A DNA stretch of 41,424 nt from Rhodococcus erythropolis NBRC 15567. Its GTDB lineage: Bacteria > Actinomycetota > Actinomycetes > Mycobacteriales > Mycobacteriaceae. Positions within the stretch are counted from its first letter, which is position 1. Each line of letters opens with the position of its first letter. A model generated the notes under the pieces. That model worked only from the letters and a program-made list of their open reading frames with translations. It had not been told where the DNA came from and did not search any database. The position numbers and the translations under genes were made by a program. This document shows positions 33,039 through 40,787 of this stretch, one piece after another. Location: contig NZ_BCRM01000030.1 in assembly GCF_001552595.1 (NCBI RefSeq), positions 1 to 41,424 of the forward strand, given 5' to 3'.

Positions 33039-34138
33039 CCACTACCGCAATAGCCGCCGTTCTGCGTGACAGCGACGGCAAGTTCGAACTCGAGGAAGTG
33101 GAGCTCGGGCCGCTGGAGTCGGACGAACTTCTCGTCAAGGTGGTCGGCGCCGGGTTGTGTCACACCGACCTTCTGCTACGGGATCCCAATTTCCTGGCGC
33201 AGACCGGGCCGATCATTCTCGGCCACGAAGGTTCCGGCATCGTCGAAGCGGTCGGCAGCGCGGTCAGAGGCGTCGAAGTCGGCGACCACGTGCTGATGAG
33301 TTTCGAATCCTGCGGTCGCTGCCGCAACTGCCTTGCCGGAAGCCCTTCCTACTGCGACGAATTCATGTCTCGAAACCTCACGGGGCGCCGCGCGGATCTC
33401 AGTACCGGTGCACTCGATCGGAATGGCAACCCGGTGGCGAACCGGTGGTTCGGGCAGTCGTCCTTTGCCACGCACGCCATTGCAACCGAACGCAATGTGG
33501 TCGTGGTCGACAAAGCGCTGCCGCTCGAGCTTCTCGGTCCTCTCGGCTGCGGCTTGCAGACGGGCGCTGGTTCGGTTCTCAACGAAATGAAACTGGCTGC
33601 TGGACAAAGTATTGCAGTGTTCGGAGCCGGTGGTGTCGGACTTGCGGCAGTGATGGCAGCCAAGGCTGCAGGTGCCCGTGACATCGTCGTGGTCGACCTG
33701 GTCGACTCTCGGCTCGAAACGGCTGTAGAAGTTGGTGCTACCCGAACGGTGCGCGGCGATGCACCGGATCTGGTCGAGGCAATCAAGAACGGCGGGCGTG
33801 GACTCGACTTCTCCTTCGAAACGACCGCAGTGACCTCTGTCATCACAACGGCTGTCAGCATCCTCGACACCCCGGGTAAGGCGGTGTTGGTGGGCGGCGG
33901 TTCCGGAAAGCTCGACATCGACCCGGTTCTGTTGGCAGGCAAGTCAGTGACGTATGTGCTGGAAGGGAGTTCGGTCCCGCAGGTCTTTCTCCCGCAGCTG
34001 GTGGATCTGTGGCAACGCGGTTGGTTCCCATTCGACAAGCTCGTCCAGACCTACACGCTCGATCAGATCAACCAGGCCGTGGAGGATTCGCTCTCCGGCA
34101 AGGCAATCAAGCCGGTGCTGACGCCGGCGCACCACTGA
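33035..34138 (+). CDS. Zinc-dependent alcohol dehydrogenase, aryl/allyl-alcohol type
   Basis: 367 residues. Catalytic zinc: AGLCHTDLLLRD (Cys near 43) and GHEGSGIVEA (His near 67), third ligand in LLGPLGCGLQTGAGSVLN (Cys near 170). The structural-zinc motif CGRCRNCLAGSPSYC is intact. The Rossmann motif is VFGAGGVGLAAVMAA. CGLQTGAG is characteristic of the benzyl-alcohol/geraniol dehydrogenase branch (XylB, GeoA). It would oxidise the P450-made primary alcohol to an aldehyde with NAD+. It overlaps the reductase gene by four bases. Confidence 0.9.
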   Translation: MTTTAIAAVLRDSDGKFELEEVELGPLESDELLVKVVGAGLCHTDLLLRDPNFLAQTGPIILGHEGSGIVEAVGSAVRGVEVGDHVLMSFESCGRCRNCLAGSPSYCDEFMSRNLTGRRADLSTGALDRNGNPVANRWFGQSSFATHAIATERNVVVVDKALPLELLGPLGCGLQTGAGSVLNEMKLAAGQSIAVFGAGGVGLAAVMAAKAAGARDIVVVDLVDSRLETAVEVGATRTVRGDAPDLVEAIKNGGRGLDFSFETTAVTSVITTAVSILDTPGKAVLVGGGSGKLDIDPVLLAGKSVTYVLEGSSVPQVFLPQLVDLWQRGWFPFDKLVQTYTLDQINQAVEDSLSGKAIKPVLTPAHH

Positions 34139-34156
34139 CCACGAAATGGATCGAGA

Positions 34157-35590
34157 ATGACCTCAACGGATTCGCTATTCTTGTCTGCCGCAGCAACATC
34201 GAACGGACGCGATCTCCCTACCGCGGGTAGCTTCGGGGTGATCAATCCCGCGACGGGTGAGGTATTCGCACAGGCGCCGTCCGTCACGCCGGATCAGCTC
34301 GACGGTGTGTTCGCCGCGGCTGCGACCGCGTACGAATCTTGGCGGTTCGACGACGAATTTCGTCGTGACTCATTGCGCCGAGCCGCAGACGTCATCGAGA
34401 GCCGGATCGGCGAACTGGCCCCGATCCTGACGATGGAGCAGGGCAAGCCGCTCACCGATGCCGCAATGGAATTCGGCGTCGCGGCGATGTGGCTGCGCTA
34501 CTACGCCGATCTCGACATCCCTCGGGAAATCATCCGAGACGATGCCGAGGGCTTCGAGGAGGTCACCCATCGACCGATGGGGGTCGTCAGTGCCATAACC
34601 CCGTGGAACTTTCCGATCGCGCTTGCGATGTGGAAGATCGCGCCGGCACTGCGCGCGGGCAACACTATCGTCGTCAAGCCCTCTCCGTACACACCGCTGG
34701 CAACGCTTGCGCTCGCCAACGTCCTTCGTGGCACCTTCCCTGACGGTGTGCTCAACGTGGTCACCGGGCCGGATCCGCTTGGCGCAACTATGGTTTCGCA
34801 CCCAGTTCCGCGCAAAGTCAGCTTCACCGGTTCGACCTCGGTCGGGCGAAAGGTCGCTCTCGGGGCTGCAGACGGCCTCAAGCGCATCACTCTGGAACTC
34901 GGCGGAAACGATCCCGCCGTCATTCTCGGAGACGTGGACGTCGAGAAGATCGCACCCAGCCTGTTCCAAAGTGCATTCAACAACAACGGGCAGATCTGTC
35001 TGGCCGTCAAGCGCGTGTACGCACACGAAAGTATTCAGCCTCAACTGGTCGAGGCCCTCAGTGAAATTGCCAAATCCGTCAAGGTCGATGAGGGCACTGT
35101 CGACGGAACGGTGCTCGGGCCCATCAACAACAAGCCGCAATTCGATCTGGTCAAGAGCTTGGTTGCGGATGCGTTGAACAACGGTGCGAGGGCCGCCGCC
35201 GGCGGCGGACCGATCGACCGCAAGGGTTACTTTCATCAGCCGACCATCCTCGACCAGGTCGACGACGGTATGCGCATCGTCGACGAAGAGCAGTTCGGTC
35301 CGGCGCTTCCCATCGTCTCGTTCCGAGACGAGGCCGACGTCATCGTCCGCGCCAACCGCGGAGAGTACGGACTTACCGCGTCCGTGTGGTCGGGCGACGC
35401 CGAACACGCCGCAAGGCTCGCTCCTCAGATCGACGCCGGACAGGTCTCGATCAACGGACACGGCAGGGGTGTCCTACCGCATCTCCCGTTCGGCGGTCAC
35501 AAGTCCAGTGGCATCGGAGTGGAAAACGGTCCTTGGGGTCTGCACAGCTTCACCGAACTGCAGGTGATCACGGGACCTTCGCGCCACTAG
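34157..35590 (+). CDS. NAD(P)-dependent aldehyde dehydrogenase
   Basis: 477 residues. Conserved ALDH residues: TPWNFP with Asn151, VKPSPYTPLA (cofactor), FTGSTSVG, catalytic Glu247 in LELGGNDP, and nucleophile Cys281 in NNNGQICLAVKRV, followed by EEQFGPALPI and the C-terminal PFGGHKSSGIG. It would convert the aldehyde from the upstream dehydrogenase to a carboxylic acid. Gap to the alcohol dehydrogenase is 18 bases. The downstream inverted repeat at 35611-35648 probably ends or attenuates the transcript. Confidence 0.93.
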   Translation: MTSTDSLFLSAAATSNGRDLPTAGSFGVINPATGEVFAQAPSVTPDQLDGVFAAAATAYESWRFDDEFRRDSLRRAADVIESRIGELAPILTMEQGKPLTDAAMEFGVAAMWLRYYADLDIPREIIRDDAEGFEEVTHRPMGVVSAITPWNFPIALAMWKIAPALRAGNTIVVKPSPYTPLATLALANVLRGTFPDGVLNVVTGPDPLGATMVSHPVPRKVSFTGSTSVGRKVALGAADGLKRITLELGGNDPAVILGDVDVEKIAPSLFQSAFNNNGQICLAVKRVYAHESIQPQLVEALSEIAKSVKVDEGTVDGTVLGPINNKPQFDLVKSLVADALNNGARAAAGGGPIDRKGYFHQPTILDQVDDGMRIVDEEQFGPALPIVSFRDEADVIVRANRGEYGLTASVWSGDAEHAARLAPQIDAGQVSINGHGRGVLPHLPFGGHKSSGIGVENGPWGLHSFTELQVITGPSRH

Positions 35591-35610
35591 CCGCAATGCG
35601 GTCGACCTTT

Positions 35611-35648
35611 GGCAACCAATGTCCACAGAGTGCTGGACATTGGTTGCC
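35611..35648. terminator. 15-bp perfect inverted repeat between ALDH and acyl-CoA synthetase
   Basis: GGCAACCAATGTCCA (35611-35625) is exactly complementary to 35634-35648, with an 8-base loop. It starts 21 bases after the aldehyde dehydrogenase stop and lacks a T-tract. A terminator or attenuator splitting the operon is likely; an operator is possible. Confidence 0.6.
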
Positions 35649-35755
35649 ATCGGATTTCCAGTGGTACTTGGAATGCGTGGGCGAACGCACACGTCCGAAA
35701 AAATTACGAACACTTCGCAATAGTCACCGATATCCCTCCAGGAAAGAGGACATTC

Positions 35756-37324
35756 ATGTCTACCGTGGTCAACAGCGAGCGCGAGGATCGCCAACAGCCG
35801 ACGGGCATAGCAATGCCTGGCGCCTGGCTTCTGGGCCAACGTGATCCCAGTCGGCCCGCGATCGTTATGGAAGGCGAGACAACAACTTTCGGTGAGCTTG
35901 TCAGCAAGGCCAACCAGCTCAGCAACAAGTTCGCCGATCTGGGGTTGACCAGAGGCGATGTCGTCGCGGGTCTACTGTTGAACGGTACCGAGTTCTACGA
36001 AATTACTCTGGCATGCACGCAGAGTGGTTTGTATTTCGTTCCGATCAATACTCATCTGGCGGGACCTGAAGTCGAGTACATCGTGCGCGATTGCGACGCG
36101 TCCGTCCTTATTGTTCACGCAGAGCTCGCCGACAAGGTTGTCGGCCGGATAGAGGACGCAGTTCCGCACCGCGTGGTTATCGGTAGCGCGCCGGCCGACT
36201 GGTCCAGCTACGAAGCCTTCACCCTCTTCGCCGACGAAACTCCCGCCACCCGCTCGCTCGGCTCGGCGATGATGTACACCTCCGGCACAACTGGCCGACC
36301 TAAGGGCGTCCGCCGCCCGATGATCGATGCAACGCCCGAGAGCCCGCTCCAGGCGACCGGTCCGTTCTTCGGGAACGTGGGAATACCCCATGGACCTGGA
36401 CGGCATTTGGTGTGCTCGCCCGTGTATCACGCTGCGCCGGGCGGTGTTTCACTGTCTCTGTTGCATGCTGGGCACACGCTGTACGTCTTGCCTGGCTTCG
36501 ATGCCGAAACGGTGCTTCGAACGATCAGCGACAAAGCCATTACTTCTTCCCATATGGTTCCCACGCATTTTCAGCGGCTTCTCGATTTACCGGCAGGCGT
36601 TCGTGACAGCTGTGATATCTCGAGTGTCGATGTTCTTTTTCATGCCGGGGCTCCGTGTCCTCCGGCAACCAAGCGCGCCATGATCGATTGGTTCGGTCCG
36701 GTTCTGGTCGAATATCTCGGCTCCACCGAGGGGCTCGTATGCGTGTGCTCCACCGCCGAGTGGCTCGAACATCCGGGCACTGTCGGGCGTCCGGATCCGA
36801 GCGCTGTAATGCTCCGCGGGCTGGACGGCGAGCAGGCTCCTCCCGGTGAAGAGGGCACTATCTATTTCAAGACCAGCCCATTCGAATACTTGGGAGATCC
36901 GGAGAAGACCGCTGCTGCGCAGTGGGGCGAATTCACTACGTCGGGGGATGTGGGGCGTTTCGACGACGACGGCTACCTGTACATATTGGATCGTCGCGTA
37001 GACCTGATTCTCACCGGCGGCGTGAACGTGTATCCCGCGGAGGTGGAGGGCGCACTGCTCGAACACCCCGGCGTTGCCGATGTCGGAGTCATCGGCGTCG
37101 CCGACCCCGAGTGGGGCCAACGAGTTGTGGCGGTCGTCCAATTGGCGTCCGGATTCATCAGCGACAGCGACGAAGACCTTCGCGCAAAGCTGGACCAGCA
37201 CATACGTGAGCAGATCGCCGGCTTCAAGCGACCGCGCGAATACATCTTCACCCAGGACTTTCCGCGATCGGCGGCAGGCAAGGTGTCGCGCCAGAAGTTG
37301 CGAGAACTCGCCAACGGTCAGTAG
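35756..37324 (+). CDS. Acyl-CoA synthetase (FadD type, AMP-forming)
   Basis: 522 residues from the ATG at 35756, which has GGAAAGAGGA upstream; the longer frame lacks similarity. AMP-binding motifs: MMYTSGTTGRPKGVRR (P-loop-like A3), GSTEG (A5), SGDVGRFDDDGYLYILDRRVD (A7/A8) and the catalytic Lys in SAAGKVSRQKLRE. It resembles mycobacterial FadD4. It activates the acid released by the aldehyde dehydrogenase as its CoA thioester, which can then enter the MaoC, SDR and thiolase-like steps encoded at the other end of the island. Confidence 0.93.
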   Translation: MSTVVNSEREDRQQPTGIAMPGAWLLGQRDPSRPAIVMEGETTTFGELVSKANQLSNKFADLGLTRGDVVAGLLLNGTEFYEITLACTQSGLYFVPINTHLAGPEVEYIVRDCDASVLIVHAELADKVVGRIEDAVPHRVVIGSAPADWSSYEAFTLFADETPATRSLGSAMMYTSGTTGRPKGVRRPMIDATPESPLQATGPFFGNVGIPHGPGRHLVCSPVYHAAPGGVSLSLLHAGHTLYVLPGFDAETVLRTISDKAITSSHMVPTHFQRLLDLPAGVRDSCDISSVDVLFHAGAPCPPATKRAMIDWFGPVLVEYLGSTEGLVCVCSTAEWLEHPGTVGRPDPSAVMLRGLDGEQAPPGEEGTIYFKTSPFEYLGDPEKTAAAQWGEFTTSGDVGRFDDDGYLYILDRRVDLILTGGVNVYPAEVEGALLEHPGVADVGVIGVADPEWGQRVVAVVQLASGFISDSDEDLRAKLDQHIREQIAGFKRPREYIFTQDFPRSAAGKVSRQKLRELANGQ

Positions 37325-37338
37325 GACAGACATTTGTT

Positions 37339-37368
37339 GCCGGTGCCGGTGCCGGTGCCGGTGCCGGT
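37339..37368. repeat. Hexanucleotide tandem repeat, GCCGGT x5
   Basis: Five consecutive copies of GCCGGT run between the acyl-CoA synthetase stop and the stop of the convergent small gene. The repeat is in a 44-base intergenic gap; copy number is expected to vary by slippage. Confidence 0.85.
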
Positions 37369-37542
37369 TCAGGAGCGGCGAGCGATCCACTCTGCCGCAG
37401 CAGCATCGATGTCCTGCTTCAACTTCTCGAAGAAGGCCGTCGACGGTGTCGGCACCAAACTCGCTGCGGTAGTGAGTGATTGACGAAGGCTTGTGCGACG
37501 CTCATGTAACTCGTCGTCGGTCAGGAGCGTCAGGTCCGCCAT
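37369..37542 (-). CDS. Small conserved-looking hypothetical protein
   Basis: 57 residues from the ATG at 37542, preceded by GGGAG. It begins MADLTLLTDDELHERRTSLR and ends WIARRS: amphipathic helices, charged, no signal peptide or membrane segment. I do not recognise the family. A good ribosome-binding site and normal amino-acid composition support it as a gene; the upstream part of the open frame (to 37773) does not look coding. It is convergent with the synthetase. The 245 bases between it and the YceI gene hold only divergent promoters as far as I can see. Confidence 0.6.
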   Translation of the reverse strand: MADLTLLTDDELHERRTSLRQSLTTAASLVPTPSTAFFEKLKQDIDAAAAEWIARRS

Positions 37543-37787
37543 TGGGAGCTCCCTCGATCGATGTGATTCGTGTTTCGGGCAGACCGTGCGCATCGGGATC
37601 GATGCATGATTCGATGCGCACGGCCCAGGCACTCCAGGCTGGGGGCCGGAATGCAAAATCCACTTTACCAAAGGATTACTAATGGTTGTGGGTGTGCCCC
37701 GTTCTCGGCCTTCGTGGAGCGCTTTCACAGGGTTCTCCCAGGTCGTAACTCCTGACAATCGTTGAAGCTGCAACTATCGTCGAACCC

Positions 37788-38471
37788 ATGAAAAAGATCT
37801 GGTGGATCGGCGGAGCAGTAGTTGTGGTCGTACTCGCCCTGCTTGTGGGGCCGTGGGCGTACGGGAAATTCATCGCTGAAGACGATGCGCCGGCGGCCGT
37901 GGTATCCACTCAGGGTGCAGAAGCGGCGTCCGGATCGATCGACGGGCAGTGGACCGTCGTCGCCGGGCAGGGGGACAACCAGACGGCAGCGGGATACACC
38001 GTGCACGAGATTCTCAACGGATCGAGTGTGACCGTCGTCGGAACCACCGGCGAGGTGAGCGGAAACGCGGTTGTCGAGGGTGAAAAGCTCACGTCAGGCG
38101 AAGTGACGGTGCAGGTGGCAAGCATCAAGACCGACTCGGATCGGCGCGACGGCCAGTTCACGGGCAATGTGATGGATACCAGCACGTATCCGACGGCGAC
38201 GTTCACGATCGACTCGCCGGTGGACTTGGCTGCTGTACCGACAGATGGCACAACTGCGACGGTCACGGTGTCTGGCACCTTGACTCTCAAAGGTCAGTCC
38301 AAGCCGGTGTCGGTCGACATGACTGTGCTGCATTCGGGTGATTCGCTGATTGCATCGGGCTCGATTCCAGTTACCTGGACCGATTTCGGAGTTGAACCCC
38401 CGTCCCTCGGTTTTGTCACCGTCGACGCCAGTGGCTCGGTGGACTTCCTCGTCTCACTCGCCGCGAGCTGA
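37788..38471 (+). CDS. YceI family protein with N-terminal membrane anchor
   Basis: 227 residues. An N-terminal hydrophobic segment (5-22) acts as signal anchor. The YceI-like lipocalin-fold domain follows: IDGQWTVVAGQ near 50, YTVHEILNGSSVTVVGTTGEVSG, DRRDGQFTGNVMDTSTYPTATF and GTLTLKGQSKPVSVDMTV. These proteins bind isoprenoid or other lipophilic ligands in the envelope; the ligand here is unknown. Single gene with its own start; the isoprenoid link to the nearby P450 cluster is only suggestive. Confidence 0.9.
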   Translation: MKKIWWIGGAVVVVVLALLVGPWAYGKFIAEDDAPAAVVSTQGAEAASGSIDGQWTVVAGQGDNQTAAGYTVHEILNGSSVTVVGTTGEVSGNAVVEGEKLTSGEVTVQVASIKTDSDRRDGQFTGNVMDTSTYPTATFTIDSPVDLAAVPTDGTTATVTVSGTLTLKGQSKPVSVDMTVLHSGDSLIASGSIPVTWTDFGVEPPSLGFVTVDASGSVDFLVSLAAS

Positions 38472-38591
38472 ATTACGTCCACCCGATTCGCGCTGCTTCG
38501 GGGCGGGCAGGGAAGATTAAGGACATGACCTTCCTTTCTCGTTGTCCGTTCCGAAGGCAGTGTGCGATTTCTGCCCGGACGGAATGAACAG

Positions 38592-38945
38592 ATGATGCCC
38601 CGGTGGAGACCGTTCCGAACGGGCGAAGACCCCGATCCACGGTTCACTCTCGCCAATGAGCGGACGTATCTGGCCTGGATCCGCACGGCGACGGCCTTTG
38701 TCGCGTCGGGCGTCGGACTCGAAGCGTTCGGCGGCGACATTCTCAACCCGACGGTTCGTGCCGGCTTGGCCGCGTTGTTGCTCGTCGGCGGCGCTCTGAT
38801 CGCCATCACTTCTTTTGTCCACTGGATCAGTGCCGAGCGAGCGCTGCGTGCTGAGCGCTCGTTGCCAGTGCCGCTCATGGCGCCGGTGGTCGGCATCGTG
38901 CTGGTGATCTGCGCGACCGTCCTGGTGGTCGAGGTCGTGAACTGA
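38592..38945 (+). CDS. DUF202 / YidH-like membrane protein
   Basis: 117 residues from the ATG at 38592 (GGA 8 bases upstream); a GTG at 38562 with GAAGG is an alternative that adds 10 residues. DPRFTLANERTYLAWIRTATAFVASGVGLEAF is the DUF202 signature, followed by three membrane segments. Function unknown. It directly precedes a second DUF202 gene with no gap, so they probably form a heteromeric membrane protein. Confidence 0.88.
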   Translation: MMPRWRPFRTGEDPDPRFTLANERTYLAWIRTATAFVASGVGLEAFGGDILNPTVRAGLAALLLVGGALIAITSFVHWISAERALRAERSLPVPLMAPVVGIVLVICATVLVVEVVN

Positions 38946-39284
38946 TTGACCGCGCTGGAACCGTCGGAAGGTGTCAAGCCTCCGGACAAGGGCTTGCAGT
39001 CCGAGCGCACATCGCTCTCGTTCGTGCGGACGAGTCTGTCGATCCTCGGCTTGTCTGCCGCCTGTTTGAGATGGTTGCCGCCGTTCGGTTCGGTAGCACT
39101 GATCGGCCCGTCCCTCGCTGCCGTGCTTGTCGTCGCGGTGACGGTCTACGAACGTCGGTCGCGGCCCAGGCGGTTGGCCCAGTTCTCAGCCGAAAAGGCA
39201 ACGCCTGCTTTGGGTATGGGTGCTGCTCTCGCGGTCGCCCTGCTCCTGCTCAGTGCGACGGGGCTGTGGATTCTGCTGACGTGA
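38946..39284 (+). CDS. Second DUF202-like membrane protein, TTG start
   Basis: 112 residues with a rare TTG start placed immediately after the stop of the first DUF202 gene (TGATTG). LQSERTSLSFVRTSLSILGLSAACLRW is a DUF202-type motif (ER.....RT.L), followed by two more membrane segments. Translation must be coupled to the upstream gene. Its last 35 bases overlap the 3' end of the convergent sterol-desaturase-family gene. Confidence 0.82.
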   Translation: MTALEPSEGVKPPDKGLQSERTSLSFVRTSLSILGLSAACLRWLPPFGSVALIGPSLAAVLVVAVTVYERRSRPRRLAQFSAEKATPALGMGAALAVALLLLSATGLWILLT

Positions 39285-40191
39285 CCTCGGCTTTCGGTGC
39301 CCAGCCGGGTGGGCCGAACACGTAGCCTGCGCGCTGGCGCCACGACTGCGACGCTTTCCAGTCGCGAGCGATGGCAGCGTATTCGCGTGTTTGGAGCTTC
39401 CAGATGTTGTACGTTCCGACCGGCGTCGTGAGTCCGTAGGTGGGCCGGTGGGTTTCGGCTGCGAATGTTCCGAACATCCGGTCCCAGATGATGAGGATTC
39501 CGGCGTAGTTGCGGTCGAGGTACTCGGCGTCGGACCCGTGGTGGACGCGATGGTGCGACGGCGTGTTGAAGATGAATTCGATGGGCCGCCAAAGTTTTCC
39601 GACACGTTCGGTGTGGACGAAGAACTGGTAGACGAGGCTGACGGAGAAGCCGACGAACACCATCCACGGCGGAATCCCGAGGAACGGCAACGGCAACCAC
39701 ATGATGATCTCACCGCTGTTGTTCCACTTCTGCCGCAGTGCGGTGCTGAAGTTGAAGTACTCACTCGAATGGTGAGCCTGGTGTGTGGCCCAGATGACCC
39801 GAACTCGGTGCGCGATGCGGTGATACGCGTAATAGAGGACGTCGATTCCGAGCAGCAGGATCACCCAGGTGTACCAGGCCGTCGGCGAGAGGTGCCACGG
39901 AGCGAGGTACACCCATATTGCGGAATAGCCGATCAGCGCCAGCACCTTCCAGAAGGTGCTCGTTGCGATCGACACGAGTCCGAGCAGAACGCTGGTTCTG
40001 GCGTCGACGCTTCGGTAGCCACCTTCCGCGGGTCGTGCGCGTCCGTCGGCGTCGTCGGGATGATCCTCGAGAGCGCGGGCCGCGAACCATTCGATTGCCA
40101 GGAAGATGACAAACGCGGGGATTGCGAGCGTGACTGGATCATGGAGCGGTTCGAGAAGTGACTTCCATGATTCGAGAAGGGTTTCCCACAC
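39250..40191 (-). CDS. Fatty-acid hydroxylase / sterol desaturase superfamily protein
   Basis: 313 residues, GTG start. Several membrane segments and the three His clusters for a di-iron centre: HRIAH near 125, HQAHHSSE near 137 and HRVHHG near 217, with NTPSHH before it. Members hydroxylate or desaturate lipids, including carotenoids and fatty acids. Substrate is unknown. It is convergent with the DUF202 pair and overlaps it by 35 bases; it is divergent from the Rrf2 regulator, and both starts flank the GTTACAT inverted repeat. Confidence 0.9.
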   Translation of the reverse strand: MWETLLESWKSLLEPLHDPVTLAIPAFVIFLAIEWFAARALEDHPDDADGRARPAEGGYRSVDARTSVLLGLVSIATSTFWKVLALIGYSAIWVYLAPWHLSPTAWYTWVILLLGIDVLYYAYHRIAHRVRVIWATHQAHHSSEYFNFSTALRQKWNNSGEIIMWLPLPFLGIPPWMVFVGFSVSLVYQFFVHTERVGKLWRPIEFIFNTPSHHRVHHGSDAEYLDRNYAGILIIWDRMFGTFAAETHRPTYGLTTPVGTYNIWKLQTREYAAIARDWKASQSWRQRAGYVFGPPGWAPKAEVTSAESTAPSH

Positions 40192-40220
40192 GCGATTTGT
40201 CCTGTTCTCTAGCTTCGATC

Positions 40221-40245
40221 GTTACATCATGCATCAAAATGTAAC
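40221..40245. promoter_or_regulatory. Inverted repeat GTTACAT-N11-ATGTAAC between divergent genes
   Basis: GTTACAT (40221-40227) and ATGTAAC (40239-40245) form a 7-bp dyad with an 11-base spacer, 29 bases from the desaturase-family start and 74 from the Rrf2 start. It has the form of an operator for a dimeric regulator, possibly the adjacent Rrf2 protein. Confidence 0.45.
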
Positions 40246-40319
40246 GCCATGGAACCCTTTGCGGCGAAGAACTCGCAGGTTTGTTGCGACTATTCATAGA
40301 ACGATGGTAGGAATTGCCG

Positions 40320-40775
40320 GTGCATATCACCGCGAAGGTGGACTACGCCGTGCGGACTCTGGTCGAGCTCGCGGCAGTAGGTCCTGACCCGGCCAAGGCC
40401 GAGTTTCTCGCCAAATCCCAGGTCATACCCCACAAGTTCCTGGAAGCGGTGCTCTCGGACCTGCGGCGCGGCGGCTTGGTCAACAGCCGTCGAGGCCCGG
40501 ACGGGGGATACTGGCTCGCTCGGTCCGCGGACGAGATCACGATTGCCGACGTCATACGAGCCGTCGAAGGACCGCTTGCTTCGATTCGGGGTCAGCGACC
40601 GGAAGACGTCGACTACGGGGGGCCGGCGACGCCCCTCAAGGAGGTGTGGATTGCAGTGCGCGTCAACCTCCGTGCTGTGCTCGAAAATGTCACACTCACC
40701 GATGTTGCAGGTGGGGAGTTGCCCGAATTCATTCACGAACTGACGGCAGATCCCGAGGCGTGGAATCGGCGCTGA
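40320..40775 (+). CDS. Rrf2 family transcriptional regulator without cysteine
   Basis: 151 residues from a GTG at 40320 with TAGGA upstream; the TTG two codons earlier is less probable. MHITAKVDYAVRTLVELA is the Rrf2 opening, with winged-helix parts IPHKFLEAVLSDLRRGGLVNSRRGPDGGYWLAR and ADVIRAVEGPLA. The region where IscR-type members have three Cys for a [2Fe-2S] cluster (residues 88-110) reads SIRGQRPEDVDYGG, and the whole protein has no Cys. It must sense something other than an Fe-S cluster, as CymR-like members do. Possible target: the dyad at 40221 and the desaturase-family gene. Confidence 0.9.
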   Translation: MHITAKVDYAVRTLVELAAVGPDPAKAEFLAKSQVIPHKFLEAVLSDLRRGGLVNSRRGPDGGYWLARSADEITIADVIRAVEGPLASIRGQRPEDVDYGGPATPLKEVWIAVRVNLRAVLENVTLTDVAGGELPEFIHELTADPEAWNRR

Positions 40776-40787
40776 TACAGCCCGGTT

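Noticed and set aside
37543..37773. Longer start for the small minus-strand hypothetical gene
   Set aside because: The added 77 residues are Pro/His/Ser-rich with no ribosome-binding site, while the ATG at 37542 has GGGAG.
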